From Gammaproteobacteria bacterium (GTDB lineage: Bacteria; Pseudomonadota; Gammaproteobacteria; SZUA-152): a DNA stretch of 37,950 nucleotides. Below are positions 1 through 8,210 of the stretch, piece by piece (within the stretch, counting starts at the first letter, position 1; each line of letters begins with the position of its first letter). The position numbers and the translations under genes are program-made. The notes under the pieces were generated by a model. The model ran no database searches. It had not been told where the DNA came from and saw only the letters and a list, made by a program, of their open reading frames with translations. The stretch spans positions 1 through 37,950 of the forward strand of contig JAKISS010000026.1 of NCBI GenBank assembly GCA_021648485.1, in the 5' to 3' direction.

Positions 1-975
1 AGTACCACAGGTATAATTCCAATAGGTGTTGCAGGTTATCGGTGGTCGATAGACAGTTTCAAGACTGCCATTAATTTTATACTCAATCCAGAAATAAAGA
101 TCAGGTTTATCGCCTGAGCATTGATAATTGACAACTGTGGAAAAGCGACCGTTTGAGTCTGTTTCGACAACAATAATTTCATCACAACGTAGACGCCACC
201 ACCACCAGGGCCATAGACAGAAATACGGCAGTATCAACTGAAAATTGTTAGCAAGTGTTGTGCGTACCATATTTACCGAGGATGACAGCAATGCGCTATG
301 GGTGCTGAATGGGATTGCCTGTTTTAAGTTGGGTAAATTTTGGGGCTCAATTGAGTTTTCCGGTAAAGAAGGCTCAGGCCGTGGGTTAACATTGGCGAAG
401 TCGGTATTAATAAATGAATCATCAAAAAATGGAGCAGGGTCCGGTCGTGGGAGTGGAGGGCGAATATCCGGTTTTTCAATGAGGTTCAGCAGGTCATCTC
501 TTAACCGAAAAATATCCGGTTCGGGGAGCTTCCATATCCACCGCCAAATCTTGTCAACTTCACAGATATGTACTTTGGCCTTACAAATTGGCAGACCGGA
601 ATCATTTTGTATGACTTGCCCGCGTACCCAGCAAAAACATAAAGGCCAGGCATCAATAATAGTGCCGGGAATGAAGATAGTATCGACGAGTTTTCCGTTG
701 TCGGTAATGGGTACTTCAAATCCTCCGATACGTTCCATCATTTTAATTGAAACACTACCTTTATCATTCTGATCCGGTATCGGAGCAATAAATAACCGGC
801 TTTTGACAAGATTTATTTCGTTGATGCCAAACGAAATTTTTCCGGATTTTAATTCAGATTTTTCCAGCAGATTGCCGGCTGAATCAAATGCAAAAGCACC
901 AACACGACCACAAAATTCAGGGCGCGCATCGAGTGAAATTTCAAATGTGATATTTTGTTTTTTTGCGGAAGTCAT
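1..975 (-). CDS. Hypothetical protein with Trp-rich beta-sandwich-like domain (C-terminus cut by window edge)
   Basis: An open frame of 325 codons runs from an ATG at 973-975 to the first base of the window without a stop, so the C-terminus lies outside. A Shine-Dalgarno-like AGGAG lies about 9 bases upstream of the ATG. The N-terminus (MTSAKKQNITFEISLDARPE) has no signal peptide. A segment near residues 115-135 (CFCWVRGQV, then CKAKVHICEVD) resembles the start of a carboxypeptidase-regulatory/transthyretin-like beta-sandwich. A Pro-rich linker follows (about 155-205), then a striking WPWWWWRLRCDEI motif (about 255-268) and a second beta-rich part (DSNGRFS, DLYFWIEY). I recall similar Trp-rich proteins only as uncharacterised. 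Function unknown; the reading frame is secure, the fold is inference. Confidence 0.7.
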   Translation of the reverse strand, partial: MTSAKKQNITFEISLDARPEFCGRVGAFAFDSAGNLLEKSELKSGKISFGINEINLVKSRLFIAPIPDQNDKGSVSIKMMERIGGFEVPITDNGKLVDTIFIPGTIIDAWPLCFCWVRGQVIQNDSGLPICKAKVHICEVDKIWRWIWKLPEPDIFRLRDDLLNLIEKPDIRPPLPRPDPAPFFDDSFINTDFANVNPRPEPSLPENSIEPQNLPNLKQAIPFSTHSALLSSSVNMVRTTLANNFQLILPYFCLWPWWWWRLRCDEIIVVETDSNGRFSTVVNYQCSGDKPDLYFWIEYKINGSLETVYRPPITCNTYWNYTCGT

Positions 976-1253
976 GATTTACTCTCCTGATAATTACTTC
1001 ATGAAGAGTCTTCAGCATACACAGACTGAAAAATATGTAATGTAATTTTTCCGCAGTTTGAAGGAGGACTATTTACTTTTCTTGTTTAGAATTAAATAAA
1101 ATTATCTTTTTATAATTTTCTAAAAAGTGTATATGTTTTTAACGATTTGTGAAGCCTTATTCTGCGATAAAATAAATCTGTTGTAAATATGCCGTAAATA
1201 AATTATCTGCTATCCGCAGTTGTAATCATAGGTGCTGTTTTTTGTGGGAGCGT
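976..1253. other. AT-rich intergenic stretch
   Basis: This stretch lies between the edge gene and the terminator of the OmpA-like gene. Apart from the ribosome binding site of the edge gene (about 981-988) I see no convincing gene or RNA here. It must contain the promoter of the minus-strand gene that starts at 975, but no single -10/-35 pair stands out. Confidence 0.4.
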
Positions 1254-1282
1254 AAAAAATGATGCCCGATAAATCGGGCGTC
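1254..1282 (-). terminator. Rho-independent terminator of the OmpA-like gene
   Basis: A nine-base-pair stem (1261-1269 with 1274-1282, one G-U pair, four-base loop) is followed on the minus strand, after one base, by six T residues (A6 at 1254-1259 on the plus strand). It sits 36 bases past the stop of the OmpA-like lipoprotein gene and is oriented to end that transcript. Confidence 0.8.
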
Positions 1283-1317
1283 AGATATCTTTATCTAGGA
1301 GTTTTTTTGAAAGAATG

Positions 1318-2121
1318 TTAAGGCGCTACTTTTGGAAGCTCGCTGGAAAGAATATCAAGATTCGGCAGCATAATAATTTCTATACGGCGATTGAGTTTTC
1401 GGCCTTCTTCCGTTGCATTATCCGCTCTTGGGTGAAATTCACCAAAGCCAGCGGCAGAAATATTTTCAGGAGTAACACCCATATCTGTCAGTAGATGGAC
1501 AACCGTCAGTGCCCGGGATGTGGATAATTCCCAATTGCTGGGGAACCGGGCACTTTTAATGGGCATATTGTCAGTATGTCCCTCAATTTGAAACCGCCTG
1601 TCAGAGAATTGACTCAGTACCGCAGCGATTTGGGTCAGGGCTTCTTTACCTTCAGGATTTAAATTAGCGCTTCCACTTTTGAACAGGACATTGTTGGGAA
1701 GATTAATCACAATCCGACCTTGTTCAATACTCACTGTTAACTGGCCACCATCGATCATGGTTTTTAGCCGGTTGACAAATTGTGCATATATTTCATTTCG
1801 GCGTTTGGTTTCGGCTTCAATGTTGCTTAATGTCGCCATTTTTTCCTGTGAGTCAGAAAGCTCTTTCTGAAGCGCTTGTTTTTTTGCTTCAAGTTCTGCC
1901 AGCTCATCCTGTGTTGCGGTTACTTTCGCTCTGGCGGCGGCTAATTCCTGTTCTGCCTTTTTAAGTTGCTCTTTATTGCGGCTGATTTCATTTTGCGCGC
2001 TTTCCAGGGACTGGCTCATCGCTTCCTTTTCTGCCAGTGCAGCCTCAAACTTACTGCTGGATACACAGGCGGACATTAATAGTATAAAAGGAATGGTGGC
2101 TATAAGCGTGACGAATCTCAT
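1318..2121 (-). CDS. OmpA/MotB-family peptidoglycan-associated lipoprotein
   Basis: 267-residue lipoprotein. The signal peptide ends in a lipobox (LLMSAC, lipidated Cys at 19). Residues about 25-100 form a heptad-rich coiled coil rich in Glu, Lys and Ala. The C-terminal third is an OmpA/MotB domain: LFKSGSANLNPEG, then EGHTDNMP, SNWELSTSRALTVVHLL and LNRRIEI are the usual peptidoglycan-binding signatures. It should sit in the outer membrane with the coiled coil spanning the periplasm and the C-terminal domain holding the cell wall. AAGGAGCC lies just upstream of the ATG. It is a single-gene unit with its own terminator. The coiled coil distinguishes it from Pal and is reminiscent of MotB-like or PomB-like stator-associated proteins, but no transmembrane helix other than the signal peptide is present. 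Confidence 0.9.
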   Translation of the reverse strand: MRFVTLIATIPFILLMSACVSSSKFEAALAEKEAMSQSLESAQNEISRNKEQLKKAEQELAAARAKVTATQDELAELEAKKQALQKELSDSQEKMATLSNIEAETKRRNEIYAQFVNRLKTMIDGGQLTVSIEQGRIVINLPNNVLFKSGSANLNPEGKEALTQIAAVLSQFSDRRFQIEGHTDNMPIKSARFPSNWELSTSRALTVVHLLTDMGVTPENISAAGFGEFHPRADNATEEGRKLNRRIEIIMLPNLDILSSELPKVAP

Positions 2122-2212
2122 GATGGCTCCTTGAGTTTATGTTGATCCGGATTTTATTGAATTTAATTATCTGCATTGAGTTGAACGCAATTGTCTGTCT
2201 TGTTGTTCCCGT

Positions 2213-2230
2213 TTATCCTGAACAGGATAA
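2213..2230. promoter_or_regulatory. Palindromic operator-like site
   Basis: TTATCCTG-AA-CAGGATAA is a perfect 8+8 inverted repeat with a two-base centre, too tight for a good RNA hairpin but typical of a dimeric repressor site. It lies in the divergent intergenic region between the OmpA-like lipoprotein gene and the chalcone-isomerase-like gene, so it could control either. No regulator can be named. Confidence 0.4.
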
Positions 2231-2240
2231 CGGTCATGCA

Positions 2241-2266
2241 AAAGTGTCTCTTAATAGAGACACTTT
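2241..2266. promoter_or_regulatory. Long perfect hairpin in divergent intergenic region
   Basis: AAAGTGTCTCT-TAAT-AGAGACACTTT is an 11-base-pair perfect stem with a four-base loop. The A-rich left and T-rich right arms would let it act as a weak bidirectional terminator, but no T-tract follows and there is no convergent gene pair here. It may instead be a leader structure or a second operator next to the palindrome at 2213-2230. The short open frame across this region (2191-2382) has no coding character. Confidence 0.4.
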
Positions 2267-2424
2267 GTGGTTTCATTCCAGAGAAATTTTGTCGCTATGA
2301 GTATTATTCCCGTATTGAAAGATGCCATGCAGCGCTTATGACAGACTTGTTTTTTTATTCTGATCACCAGGCTGTGCTATAACTCGGGCGATGAACCTTT
2401 GTCGTTAAATCAGAGGAGCCTGAA

Positions 2425-2991
2425 ATGAATATCCGCTTTACATTACCCGGTTTGTTATTGTTGTGCTTTTTGTCTACCAATGGTTATGCGCAAGAGGTGG
2501 CCGGGGTCAAGGTGCCGGAGCAGGTGACACTTGCTAATACCGTGCTCAAACTGAATGGTGCCGGTACTCGCAGTAAATTCTTTTTTAAAATTTATGTAGG
2601 GGCGCTCTATTTGCCGCAGAAAACAAATGATGCTGAGACAGCTATCAGTATGGATGGCCCTAAACGTTTATTGATGCGCTTCCTCTATAAAAAAGTTGAA
2701 AAAGAAAAACTCATCGAAGGCTGGGTTGACGGCTTTAAAAATAATCATACCCACGAGCAATTGGATGCACTTAATACAAAGCTGGAAGCTTTCAACGCGC
2801 TGTTCGTCACCGTCAAACGCGGTGATCGTATCGAATTGGATTACCTGCCAGAAACCGGCACCCAGGTGCGTATTAATGATCAGATAAAGGGCAGTATTCC
2901 CGGCAGGGCGTTTTATTCTGCTCTGCTCAGGGTCTGGCTGGGAGAAGAACCGGCAGATTCGGATTTGAAAGCGGCAATGCTTGGCGAGTAA
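2425..2991 (+). CDS. Chalcone isomerase-like periplasmic protein
   Basis: 188 residues with a cleavable signal peptide (MNIRFTLPGLLLLCFLSTNG, cut after YAQ). The mature part has the hallmarks of the bacterial chalcone-isomerase-like family: an opening EVAGVKVPEQV, a LNGAGTRSKFFFKIYVGALYLP strand region (shown here in part), a central RLLMRFLYKKVEKEKLIEGW helix and a C-terminal KGSIPGRAFYSALLRVWLGE. In this family the bacterial members are exported, bind small lipophilic ligands at most, and generally lack flavonoid isomerase activity. Length is typical. A strong GAGGAG ribosome binding site precedes the ATG. It is monocistronic, 300 bases from its divergent neighbour. The physiological role is not known. 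Confidence 0.85.
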   Translation: MNIRFTLPGLLLLCFLSTNGYAQEVAGVKVPEQVTLANTVLKLNGAGTRSKFFFKIYVGALYLPQKTNDAETAISMDGPKRLLMRFLYKKVEKEKLIEGWVDGFKNNHTHEQLDALNTKLEAFNALFVTVKRGDRIELDYLPETGTQVRINDQIKGSIPGRAFYSALLRVWLGEEPADSDLKAAMLGE

Positions 2992-3117
2992 TTCAAGTGA
3001 CTTTTCAGGCGTTTGGTCAGCATTCTTCATATGTTACGACTTCCAAAATGGCGGTAAATAGGGTTAGATACGCAAAACCTTTTTCCGCATGGGCAGCGTT
3101 TCGCGATTCAAACAATC

Positions 3118-3615
3118 ATGGCCGTATACGACGTAGACAAATTGATGCACAAGGCTCGCAAGCTGGCGGCGGATTATCGCCGGGCCACGGGGCAGGCGCT
3201 GGGCATCAGTAATGAAATTGCCACTCATGATGTGATTCGCCTGATGAAGCTGGTACCCGCAGAGCCCGGCGCGGGGGGGTACGATGCTATTGGTACCGGG
3301 GGCCGTGAGGGTAAGTATATTCAGATTAAAGGCCGCACCATTTTTAATGATAAAAAGAGTGGCCAGCGTGTCGGGCAAATCAAAATGGAGCAGGATTGGG
3401 ACAGCGTCATGCTCATCCTGATGAATGAAGACTACGAAGCGCAGGCAATTTATGAGGCAGACCGCGAAGTGCTGGTGGAGGCAATGGCAGAAGCGTCTGA
3501 AAAACGCGCCAGGCGGGGAGCCATGTCGGTGGCGAAATTCAAGGCTATCAGCACGCGGGTTTGGTCAGTAGATGATGTAGACGAAGAACATTTTCCTGAT
3601 GAGCAGGCCTCCTGA
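3118..3615 (+). CDS. Conserved hypothetical protein with a possible PD-(D/E)XK-like core
   Basis: 165 residues, cytosolic, no signal peptide. The middle of the protein reads GGYDAIGTGGREGKYIQIKGR (positions about 53-73, given in part): an Asp on one strand, a turn, then Q-I-K-G on the next strand, the spacing seen in restriction-endonuclease-like folds where the signature is D-(n)-(E/Q)xK. A basic helix (EKRARRGAMSVAKFKAI) follows and the tail is acidic. No strong ribosome binding site is visible before the ATG. It lies 29 bases upstream of the yoaA-like helicase on the same strand, so the two may be cotranscribed, which fits a role in DNA metabolism. The nuclease assignment is inference from a short motif only. 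Confidence 0.6.
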   Translation: MAVYDVDKLMHKARKLAADYRRATGQALGISNEIATHDVIRLMKLVPAEPGAGGYDAIGTGGREGKYIQIKGRTIFNDKKSGQRVGQIKMEQDWDSVMLILMNEDYEAQAIYEADREVLVEAMAEASEKRARRGAMSVAKFKAISTRVWSVDDVDEEHFPDEQAS

Positions 3616-3644
3616 GGCTGCCCACGCTATTTTCTGTCATTTTT

Positions 3645-5579
3645 ATGCAAACCATTGTTGATATTCTGGGGCCGAATGGCCCTCTCGCAAAACATGTGTC
3701 CGGTTTTGCGGCCCGCAGCCAGCAGCAGGACATGGCCGAGGCCACTGCCCGTGCGCTGGAAAATAATGAAATGCTTATTGCTGAGGCGGGTACCGGCACA
3801 GGCAAAACCTACGCTTATCTTGTGCCAGCCTTACTTTGCGGTAAAAAGGTGATGATTTCCACGGGTACCAAAAATCTGCAAGACCAGCTTTTTCATCGTG
3901 ATCTGCCCACTGTGCGTAAAGCGTTAGGGGTATCCACCTCCGTGGCACTGCTCAAAGGACGTGCCAATTATTTGTGTCACCACCGCCTGGAAAAGGTGGA
4001 AGGGCAGCGTTTACGCCCTGAACAGCAGGATCAACTGGCACGTATTCGTACCTGGCTGGGGCGGACAACGTGTGGTGATATCGCCGAGCTGAGTGCTGTG
4101 CCGGAAGATGCGCCTATCTGGCCAAAGGTGACTTCCACCATGGATAATTGCCTGGGTGGTGAGTGTCCGGTTTACAGCGACTGTTTTGTGGTAAAAGCGC
4201 GTAAAACCGCGCAGGCTGCCGACGTGCTGGTGGTTAATCATCACCTGTTTTTTGCGGATCTGGCGTTGCGTGATGAAGGGTTTGGTGAGTTGCTGCCCGG
4301 TATTAACGCCTTCATTTTTGATGAAGCCCATCAACTGCCCGATGTGGCCAGTACGTTTTTTGGCAGCAATCTCAGTGCGCGACAGCTTAACGAACTGGCG
4401 CGCGATGCACTGGTTGATGTGCTTACTGAAGCGCAGGACGCAGATGCGGTACAAGCTAGTATTGCCCGCCTGGAAAAAGCTGTGAGGGATTTTCGCTTAG
4501 CTCTGGGTAATGATACAAAACGTGCGCCCTGGGCCTCCATGGATGACAATGTGGCACTGGCTACAGCCACTGAAGACTTGATGGCATCGTTAGTGTGTCT
4601 GGAGTCAGACCTGGAGCCACTGGCCGTGCGGGGCAAAGGGCTGGAGCGCAGCTGGCGACGCTGTCTGGACCTGAAAGCCCGCCTGGGCCAGTTCGTGAGT
4701 GGCGGCAGTGACGAGCAGGGTGTCATCCAGTGGTTCGAGACGCATGCGCGTGGTTTTGCGCTACACATGACACCGCTGGAAATCAGTGAGACTTTTCGCG
4801 GTCATGTTGACAAGCATCAAAGTGCATGGATATTTACCTCGGCGACACTGGCGGTGGGTGATGATTTCACACACTTTTCCCGTGAATTAGGTATCGAAGA
4901 TGCCCATGCCCGGCGCTGGGACAGCCCTTTCGACTTTGCCAGACAAGCGTTGCTGTATGTGCCTGCTGCGTTGCCAGCACCCAATACCCCGGACTACACC
5001 GCAATGGTGATCGAAGCCGCACGACCGGTGATCGAAGCCAGCGGTGGGCGTACCTTTTTCCTGCTCACCAGTTACCGCGCGCTGAATATTGTCGCCCATG
5101 CACTGGAAGGCACGATCAATTACCCGCTGTTAGTACAAGGCAGCTTGCCGCGTGGCGAGTTACTGGATCGCTTTCGTGAACTGGGCAATGCCATATTGGT
5201 GGGTACCAGCAGCTTTTGGGAAGGCGTGGACGTGCGCGGTGAGGCACTTTCCTGCGTGATTATTGACAAACTGCCGTTCAGCTCACCGGGTGATCCGGTG
5301 ATGCAGGCGCGACTGGAAGCCATGCGCACACAGGGTTTGAATCCGTTTTTTGATTATCAGGTGCCGCAGGCGGCTATTACGCTTAAGCAGGGGGCGGGAC
5401 GGTTGATTCGTGATGTGCATGATCGTGGTGTATTGATGATTTGTGACCCGCGTCTGTTTGGTAAGAGTTATGGTCGTATTTTTCGTAACAGCTTGCCGCC
5501 CATGCCGATCAGTCGGGATGTGGCGGATGTACAGACATTTTTTGCGGGTGAGCAAAAACAGGAGAGGGTAACCCCGTGA
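3645..5579 (+). CDS. yoaA: DinG/YoaA-family iron-sulphur ATP-dependent DNA helicase
   Basis: 644 residues, closer to YoaA than to the longer DinG. It is an XPD-like superfamily 2 helicase that unwinds DNA 5' to 3'; in Escherichia coli YoaA works with the HolC clamp-loader subunit in replication repair. Motif I AGTGTGKT is at 48-55, the DEAH box (FIFDEAHQLPD) at 226-229. Four cysteines between motif I and the DEAH box (C111, C169, C174, C180) match the 4Fe-4S ligands. Later motifs include TSATL (about 400) and the C-terminal QGAGRLIRD motif VI. The protein appears complete. Its stop codon overlaps the GTG start of tsaB (GTGA), so translation is probably coupled, an arrangement also seen in other gammaproteobacteria. 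Confidence 0.92.
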   Translation: MQTIVDILGPNGPLAKHVSGFAARSQQQDMAEATARALENNEMLIAEAGTGTGKTYAYLVPALLCGKKVMISTGTKNLQDQLFHRDLPTVRKALGVSTSVALLKGRANYLCHHRLEKVEGQRLRPEQQDQLARIRTWLGRTTCGDIAELSAVPEDAPIWPKVTSTMDNCLGGECPVYSDCFVVKARKTAQAADVLVVNHHLFFADLALRDEGFGELLPGINAFIFDEAHQLPDVASTFFGSNLSARQLNELARDALVDVLTEAQDADAVQASIARLEKAVRDFRLALGNDTKRAPWASMDDNVALATATEDLMASLVCLESDLEPLAVRGKGLERSWRRCLDLKARLGQFVSGGSDEQGVIQWFETHARGFALHMTPLEISETFRGHVDKHQSAWIFTSATLAVGDDFTHFSRELGIEDAHARRWDSPFDFARQALLYVPAALPAPNTPDYTAMVIEAARPVIEASGGRTFFLLTSYRALNIVAHALEGTINYPLLVQGSLPRGELLDRFRELGNAILVGTSSFWEGVDVRGEALSCVIIDKLPFSSPGDPVMQARLEAMRTQGLNPFFDYQVPQAAITLKQGAGRLIRDVHDRGVLMICDPRLFGKSYGRIFRNSLPPMPISRDVADVQTFFAGEQKQERVTP

Positions 5580-6247
5580 AACTACTGTCCATTGAAACCG
5601 CCACCGATGCCTGCTCCGCAGCGCTGTCCATCGACGGTGAGCTACGCGAGCGTTTTGACATTGCACCACGCGCGCATACAGAACTCATTCTGCCGATGAT
5701 CGATGAGCTCATGGCCGAGGCGGGAATCAGTATTTCACAAGTGGATGTGATGGCTTTCGGTCGTGGCCCTGGTGCATTTACCGGTGTGCGCATTGCGGTG
5801 GGTGTGACACAAGGCATTGCTTTTGCGGCGGATTTACCCGTGGTGCCGGTTTCGACACTGGCAGCGCTAGCACAGGGTGCGAAAGGAGACCGGGTGCTGG
5901 CCGCGCTGGACGCGCGCATGAATGAAGTCTACTGGGGTGCCTACCAGCGTAATGCGGCAGGCCTGATGGAACGGGTTGATGAAGAATGTGTTTCTCCTCC
6001 TGAGAATGTGCCATGCCCCCCGGGCAATGACTGGCAAGGGGCGGGAGCAGGTTGGGCAGCTTATGAAACGATATTATCGGCACGTTGCGCAGGACAGCTG
6101 ACATCGTGGGATGGTGCGCGCTTTCCACATGCCCGTGATGTGGCGCTGCTCGGAATAGCGGGTTATGAAGCCGGGCGGGGGGTCAGTGCCGAGCAAGCCC
6201 TCCCGGTGTATTTGCGCGATAAAGTTACCTGGAAAAAAGTCCGATAG
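5576..6247 (+). CDS. tsaB: tRNA threonylcarbamoyladenosine biosynthesis protein TsaB
   Basis: 223 residues, usual length for TsaB. It starts with GTG overlapping the helicase stop by four bases; AGGAGAGGG lies upstream inside the helicase gene. The N-terminal LSIETATDACSAAL and the FGRGPGAFTGVRI motif (about 61-73) are diagnostic of the ASKHA-fold partner of TsaD. TsaB is not itself the catalytic carbamoyl transferase; it scaffolds TsaD and TsaE in making t6A37 on ANN-decoding tRNAs in the cytosol. The C-terminal half is shorter and less conserved, as usual, ending in a PVYLRDKVTWKK motif. No truncation seen. Confidence 0.95.
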   Translation: MKLLSIETATDACSAALSIDGELRERFDIAPRAHTELILPMIDELMAEAGISISQVDVMAFGRGPGAFTGVRIAVGVTQGIAFAADLPVVPVSTLAALAQGAKGDRVLAALDARMNEVYWGAYQRNAAGLMERVDEECVSPPENVPCPPGNDWQGAGAGWAAYETILSARCAGQLTSWDGARFPHARDVALLGIAGYEAGRGVSAEQALPVYLRDKVTWKKVR

Positions 6248-6313
6248 ACTTAGAGCATTTTGTACAAATGCGATATTATCGCACTGAAGAACAAGGTTTT
6301 TTGCATACGCCGG

Positions 6314-6337
6314 GTTTCAGGCAATATAGCCTGAAAC
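6314..6337. terminator. Hairpin between tsaB and the pentapeptide gene
   Basis: GTTTCAGGC-AATATA-GCCTGAAAC forms a perfect nine-base-pair stem with a six-base loop, 67 bases after the tsaB stop and 22 bases before the next ATG. There is no T-run, so it may be a factor-dependent end or mRNA-stabilising structure rather than a classical terminator. Confidence 0.45.
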
Positions 6338-6359
6338 ATCATAAAATACGGAAAACTCA

Positions 6360-7559
6360 ATGGCTGTAAAGACGTGCCGATTTCACATTATTCTGTTGGT
6401 GGTTTCATTACTGCTTATTGTTTTGGCGAGCTGCGGCGGTGCGCCCACTAAAAGCAACGCTGCGGCATTCGCCAAGCCCATGTCCAAACTGGAATTGGTG
6501 CGCACGCTTGCGGGGCGGGATAAAAACAAAGTAATTACCTTTGCGGGCAAAAATCTTGCCGGTCTCGAACTGCGTAATTTTAATTTCCAGGCCGCCATAT
6601 TTACCCAGGCCTATCTGGCCAGAACCGATTTCCGTAATGCCCGTCTCCGGCAGGTGCGTTTTGATAAAGCTGATTTAACCGGGGCAATCATGGTGGAAGT
6701 GGATCTGCGACAGGCAGACTTCCGTGGTGCCAATCTTACCGGCGTGGATTTTACCGGAGCCAACCTCAATGGTGCGGATTTGTCCGGTGCCAACCTGCAA
6801 GGTGCGATATTTAATCGTTCGCTATTGCAGGGCATTAAATTGAAAGATGCGGTTTTGTATGATGCGCAGTTCGTGAATGTGTATCTGGGAGCCACCGACC
6901 TCAGCGGCCTGGATTTGCGCGAAGTCAATTTTCAGGGCTCAGACTTGAGTAACAGTATTTTGCGCGGAGCCAATCTGGAAGGGACGGACTTGAGCGGTAT
7001 CAATTTACGTGCGGCAGACCTGGGCTCGGCCAATCTGGCACGGGCCAACCTGGATTCAGCGATTCTCAGCGAAGCCTTGTTGACCAGTGTCAATTTTATA
7101 GACGCCAGCCTGGAAGGTTGCGACCTGCGTGGCGCTAATTTATTTGGTGCCCGTATGCAGGAAGCTAACTTGAAAAAAGCCTTGTTACGGGGCGCTAATC
7201 TGAGTGAGGTCAACCTGACGGGCGTTGATCTGCGCGGGGCCAGTTTATTGAATGTGAGCGCGGTTAATTCCAGTTTTGCCTGGTCGGACATGCGGGGAGC
7301 GGTACTTACCCGGGGCGATTTTACCGGCTCAAATTTCAGTGATGCCAAATTGAATAAAGCGATTTTACTGAAAAGCGTACTGGTCAGAGCCCGTTTGGTG
7401 GCAACCAGCCTGATCGGTGCCAACCTCAGAGGTGTCGATTTTAACGGTGCCGATGTACGTGGTGCCAATTTCCGTGATGCCGATTTACTCGATGCAAAAA
7501 ATCTGTCGCGCGCCCAAGGCCTGAATAAGGCGAGGCATCTTGACAAGGCTGTGTTGTAA
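6360..7559 (+). CDS. Pentapeptide-repeat lipoprotein
   Basis: 399 residues. A type II signal peptide ends at LASC (lipidated Cys25). From about residue 62 to 385 the protein is almost entirely A(D/N)LxG-type pentapeptide repeats (for example ANLTGVDFTGANLNGADLSG), predicting a long right-handed quadrilateral beta-helix of roughly sixteen coils displayed on the membrane. The last part (LDAKNLSRAQGLNKARHLDKAVL) is a typical capping motif of pentapeptide proteins. Members of the superfamily include gyrase-protecting Qnr/MfpA proteins, but those are cytosolic dimers; an exported lipoprotein is unlikely to act on gyrase. Function unknown. The repeats generate a 283-codon antisense open frame that is not a gene. 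Confidence 0.88.
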   Translation: MAVKTCRFHIILLVVSLLLIVLASCGGAPTKSNAAAFAKPMSKLELVRTLAGRDKNKVITFAGKNLAGLELRNFNFQAAIFTQAYLARTDFRNARLRQVRFDKADLTGAIMVEVDLRQADFRGANLTGVDFTGANLNGADLSGANLQGAIFNRSLLQGIKLKDAVLYDAQFVNVYLGATDLSGLDLREVNFQGSDLSNSILRGANLEGTDLSGINLRAADLGSANLARANLDSAILSEALLTSVNFIDASLEGCDLRGANLFGARMQEANLKKALLRGANLSEVNLTGVDLRGASLLNVSAVNSSFAWSDMRGAVLTRGDFTGSNFSDAKLNKAILLKSVLVRARLVATSLIGANLRGVDFNGADVRGANFRDADLLDAKNLSRAQGLNKARHLDKAVL

Positions 7560-7607
7560 CGCGAGTATATTTTTAAATTACACCTGTCAGGGATGAACGG
7601 TACATAC

Positions 7608-8003
7608 ATGCAGATTTCTTCTACCAATAATGCAGGGTTTGTGGCTGGTTCGGGGTTGTCAGTCGCCTTATCGACAGCACGCAGACCCGTTGCTGAGCCG
7701 CCCGCTACCGCGCATACCGATGTCTCTTCGGCGGTTAATGCGCGTGCATTGCAGCAGATAGCCCCGCCTGTTGCACCCACCAATACTTCAGTTAATGCAG
7801 CAAACGATGCCGATGCTTCGCATGCATTGGTACTGGCACGTCAACGTGAAGGGTTTGATGGTTTACAGAGCAACATACAGGCAGGAAGGCTAGGTAACGA
7901 AGCTGTGGCGCAGCGTGCCATCATGGAATATGACAATGTGGCTACGCAGGAACAGCGATTTGAATTGATCAGCGTACTTGCAGGGATCGATGTTTTTGCT
8001 TGA
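7608..8003 (+). CDS. Small hypothetical protein
   Basis: 131 residues from the ATG at 7608; an in-frame ATG at 7593 is possible, but there the AGGG sequence directly abuts the start, while an ACGG lies seven bases before 7608. The N-terminal two thirds are low-complexity and Ala/Pro/Thr-rich (MQISSTNNAGFVAGSG, then PVAEPPATAH), and the C-terminal 45 residues form predicted helices (ALVLARQREGFDGLQ, AIMEYDNVATQEQRFEL). There is no signal peptide or membrane helix. The composition recalls small flagellar or pilus-associated regulatory proteins, but I recognise no family. It lies 48 bases after the pentapeptide gene and could be cotranscribed with it. Confidence 0.6.
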   Translation: MQISSTNNAGFVAGSGLSVALSTARRPVAEPPATAHTDVSSAVNARALQQIAPPVAPTNTSVNAANDADASHALVLARQREGFDGLQSNIQAGRLGNEAVAQRAIMEYDNVATQEQRFELISVLAGIDVFA

Positions 8004-8033
8004 AAGTGCTGCTGTTATTGGCTTTCGGGATTC

Positions 8034-8059
8034 AAATGTGGATTAAGTGTTAAAACACC
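8034..8059. repeat. Dispersed intergenic repeat, copy 1
   Basis: The motif AAATGTGGATTAAGTGTTAA plus ACAC here matches 30455-30480 with one substitution and a one-base indel. In both places it lies between genes and is followed by GCG-rich sequence of the kind found in intergenic repeats (GCGTTCTCTGCGCC at the second copy). It is part of the 207-base gap 8004-8210, where I see no gene; a ten-base palindrome ACCTATAGGT (8173-8182) is the only other structure. Confidence 0.5.
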
Positions 8060-8210
8060 CTTGTCCCAAAGACGCTGGGTATTTAACGCGAAGACCGCAC
8101 GGTTTATTCTTTTCTTTTTGCATCCCTCGCGTTTTTGCGATCCTGCAACGTTGCCCGGTCAGGGTTGCCTATACCTATAGGTCGGAGTACACCCGCAACC
8201 TGTTAAATGG

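Noticed and set aside
2191-2382. 63-codon plus-strand frame
   Set aside because: Covers the palindromes in the divergent region, has no ribosome binding site and no coding character.
6932-7783. 283-codon open frame antisense to the pentapeptide gene
   Set aside because: It mirrors the repeat codons of the pentapeptide gene; the protein is Leu/Ala/Ser/Arg-rich, without motifs or a ribosome binding site.
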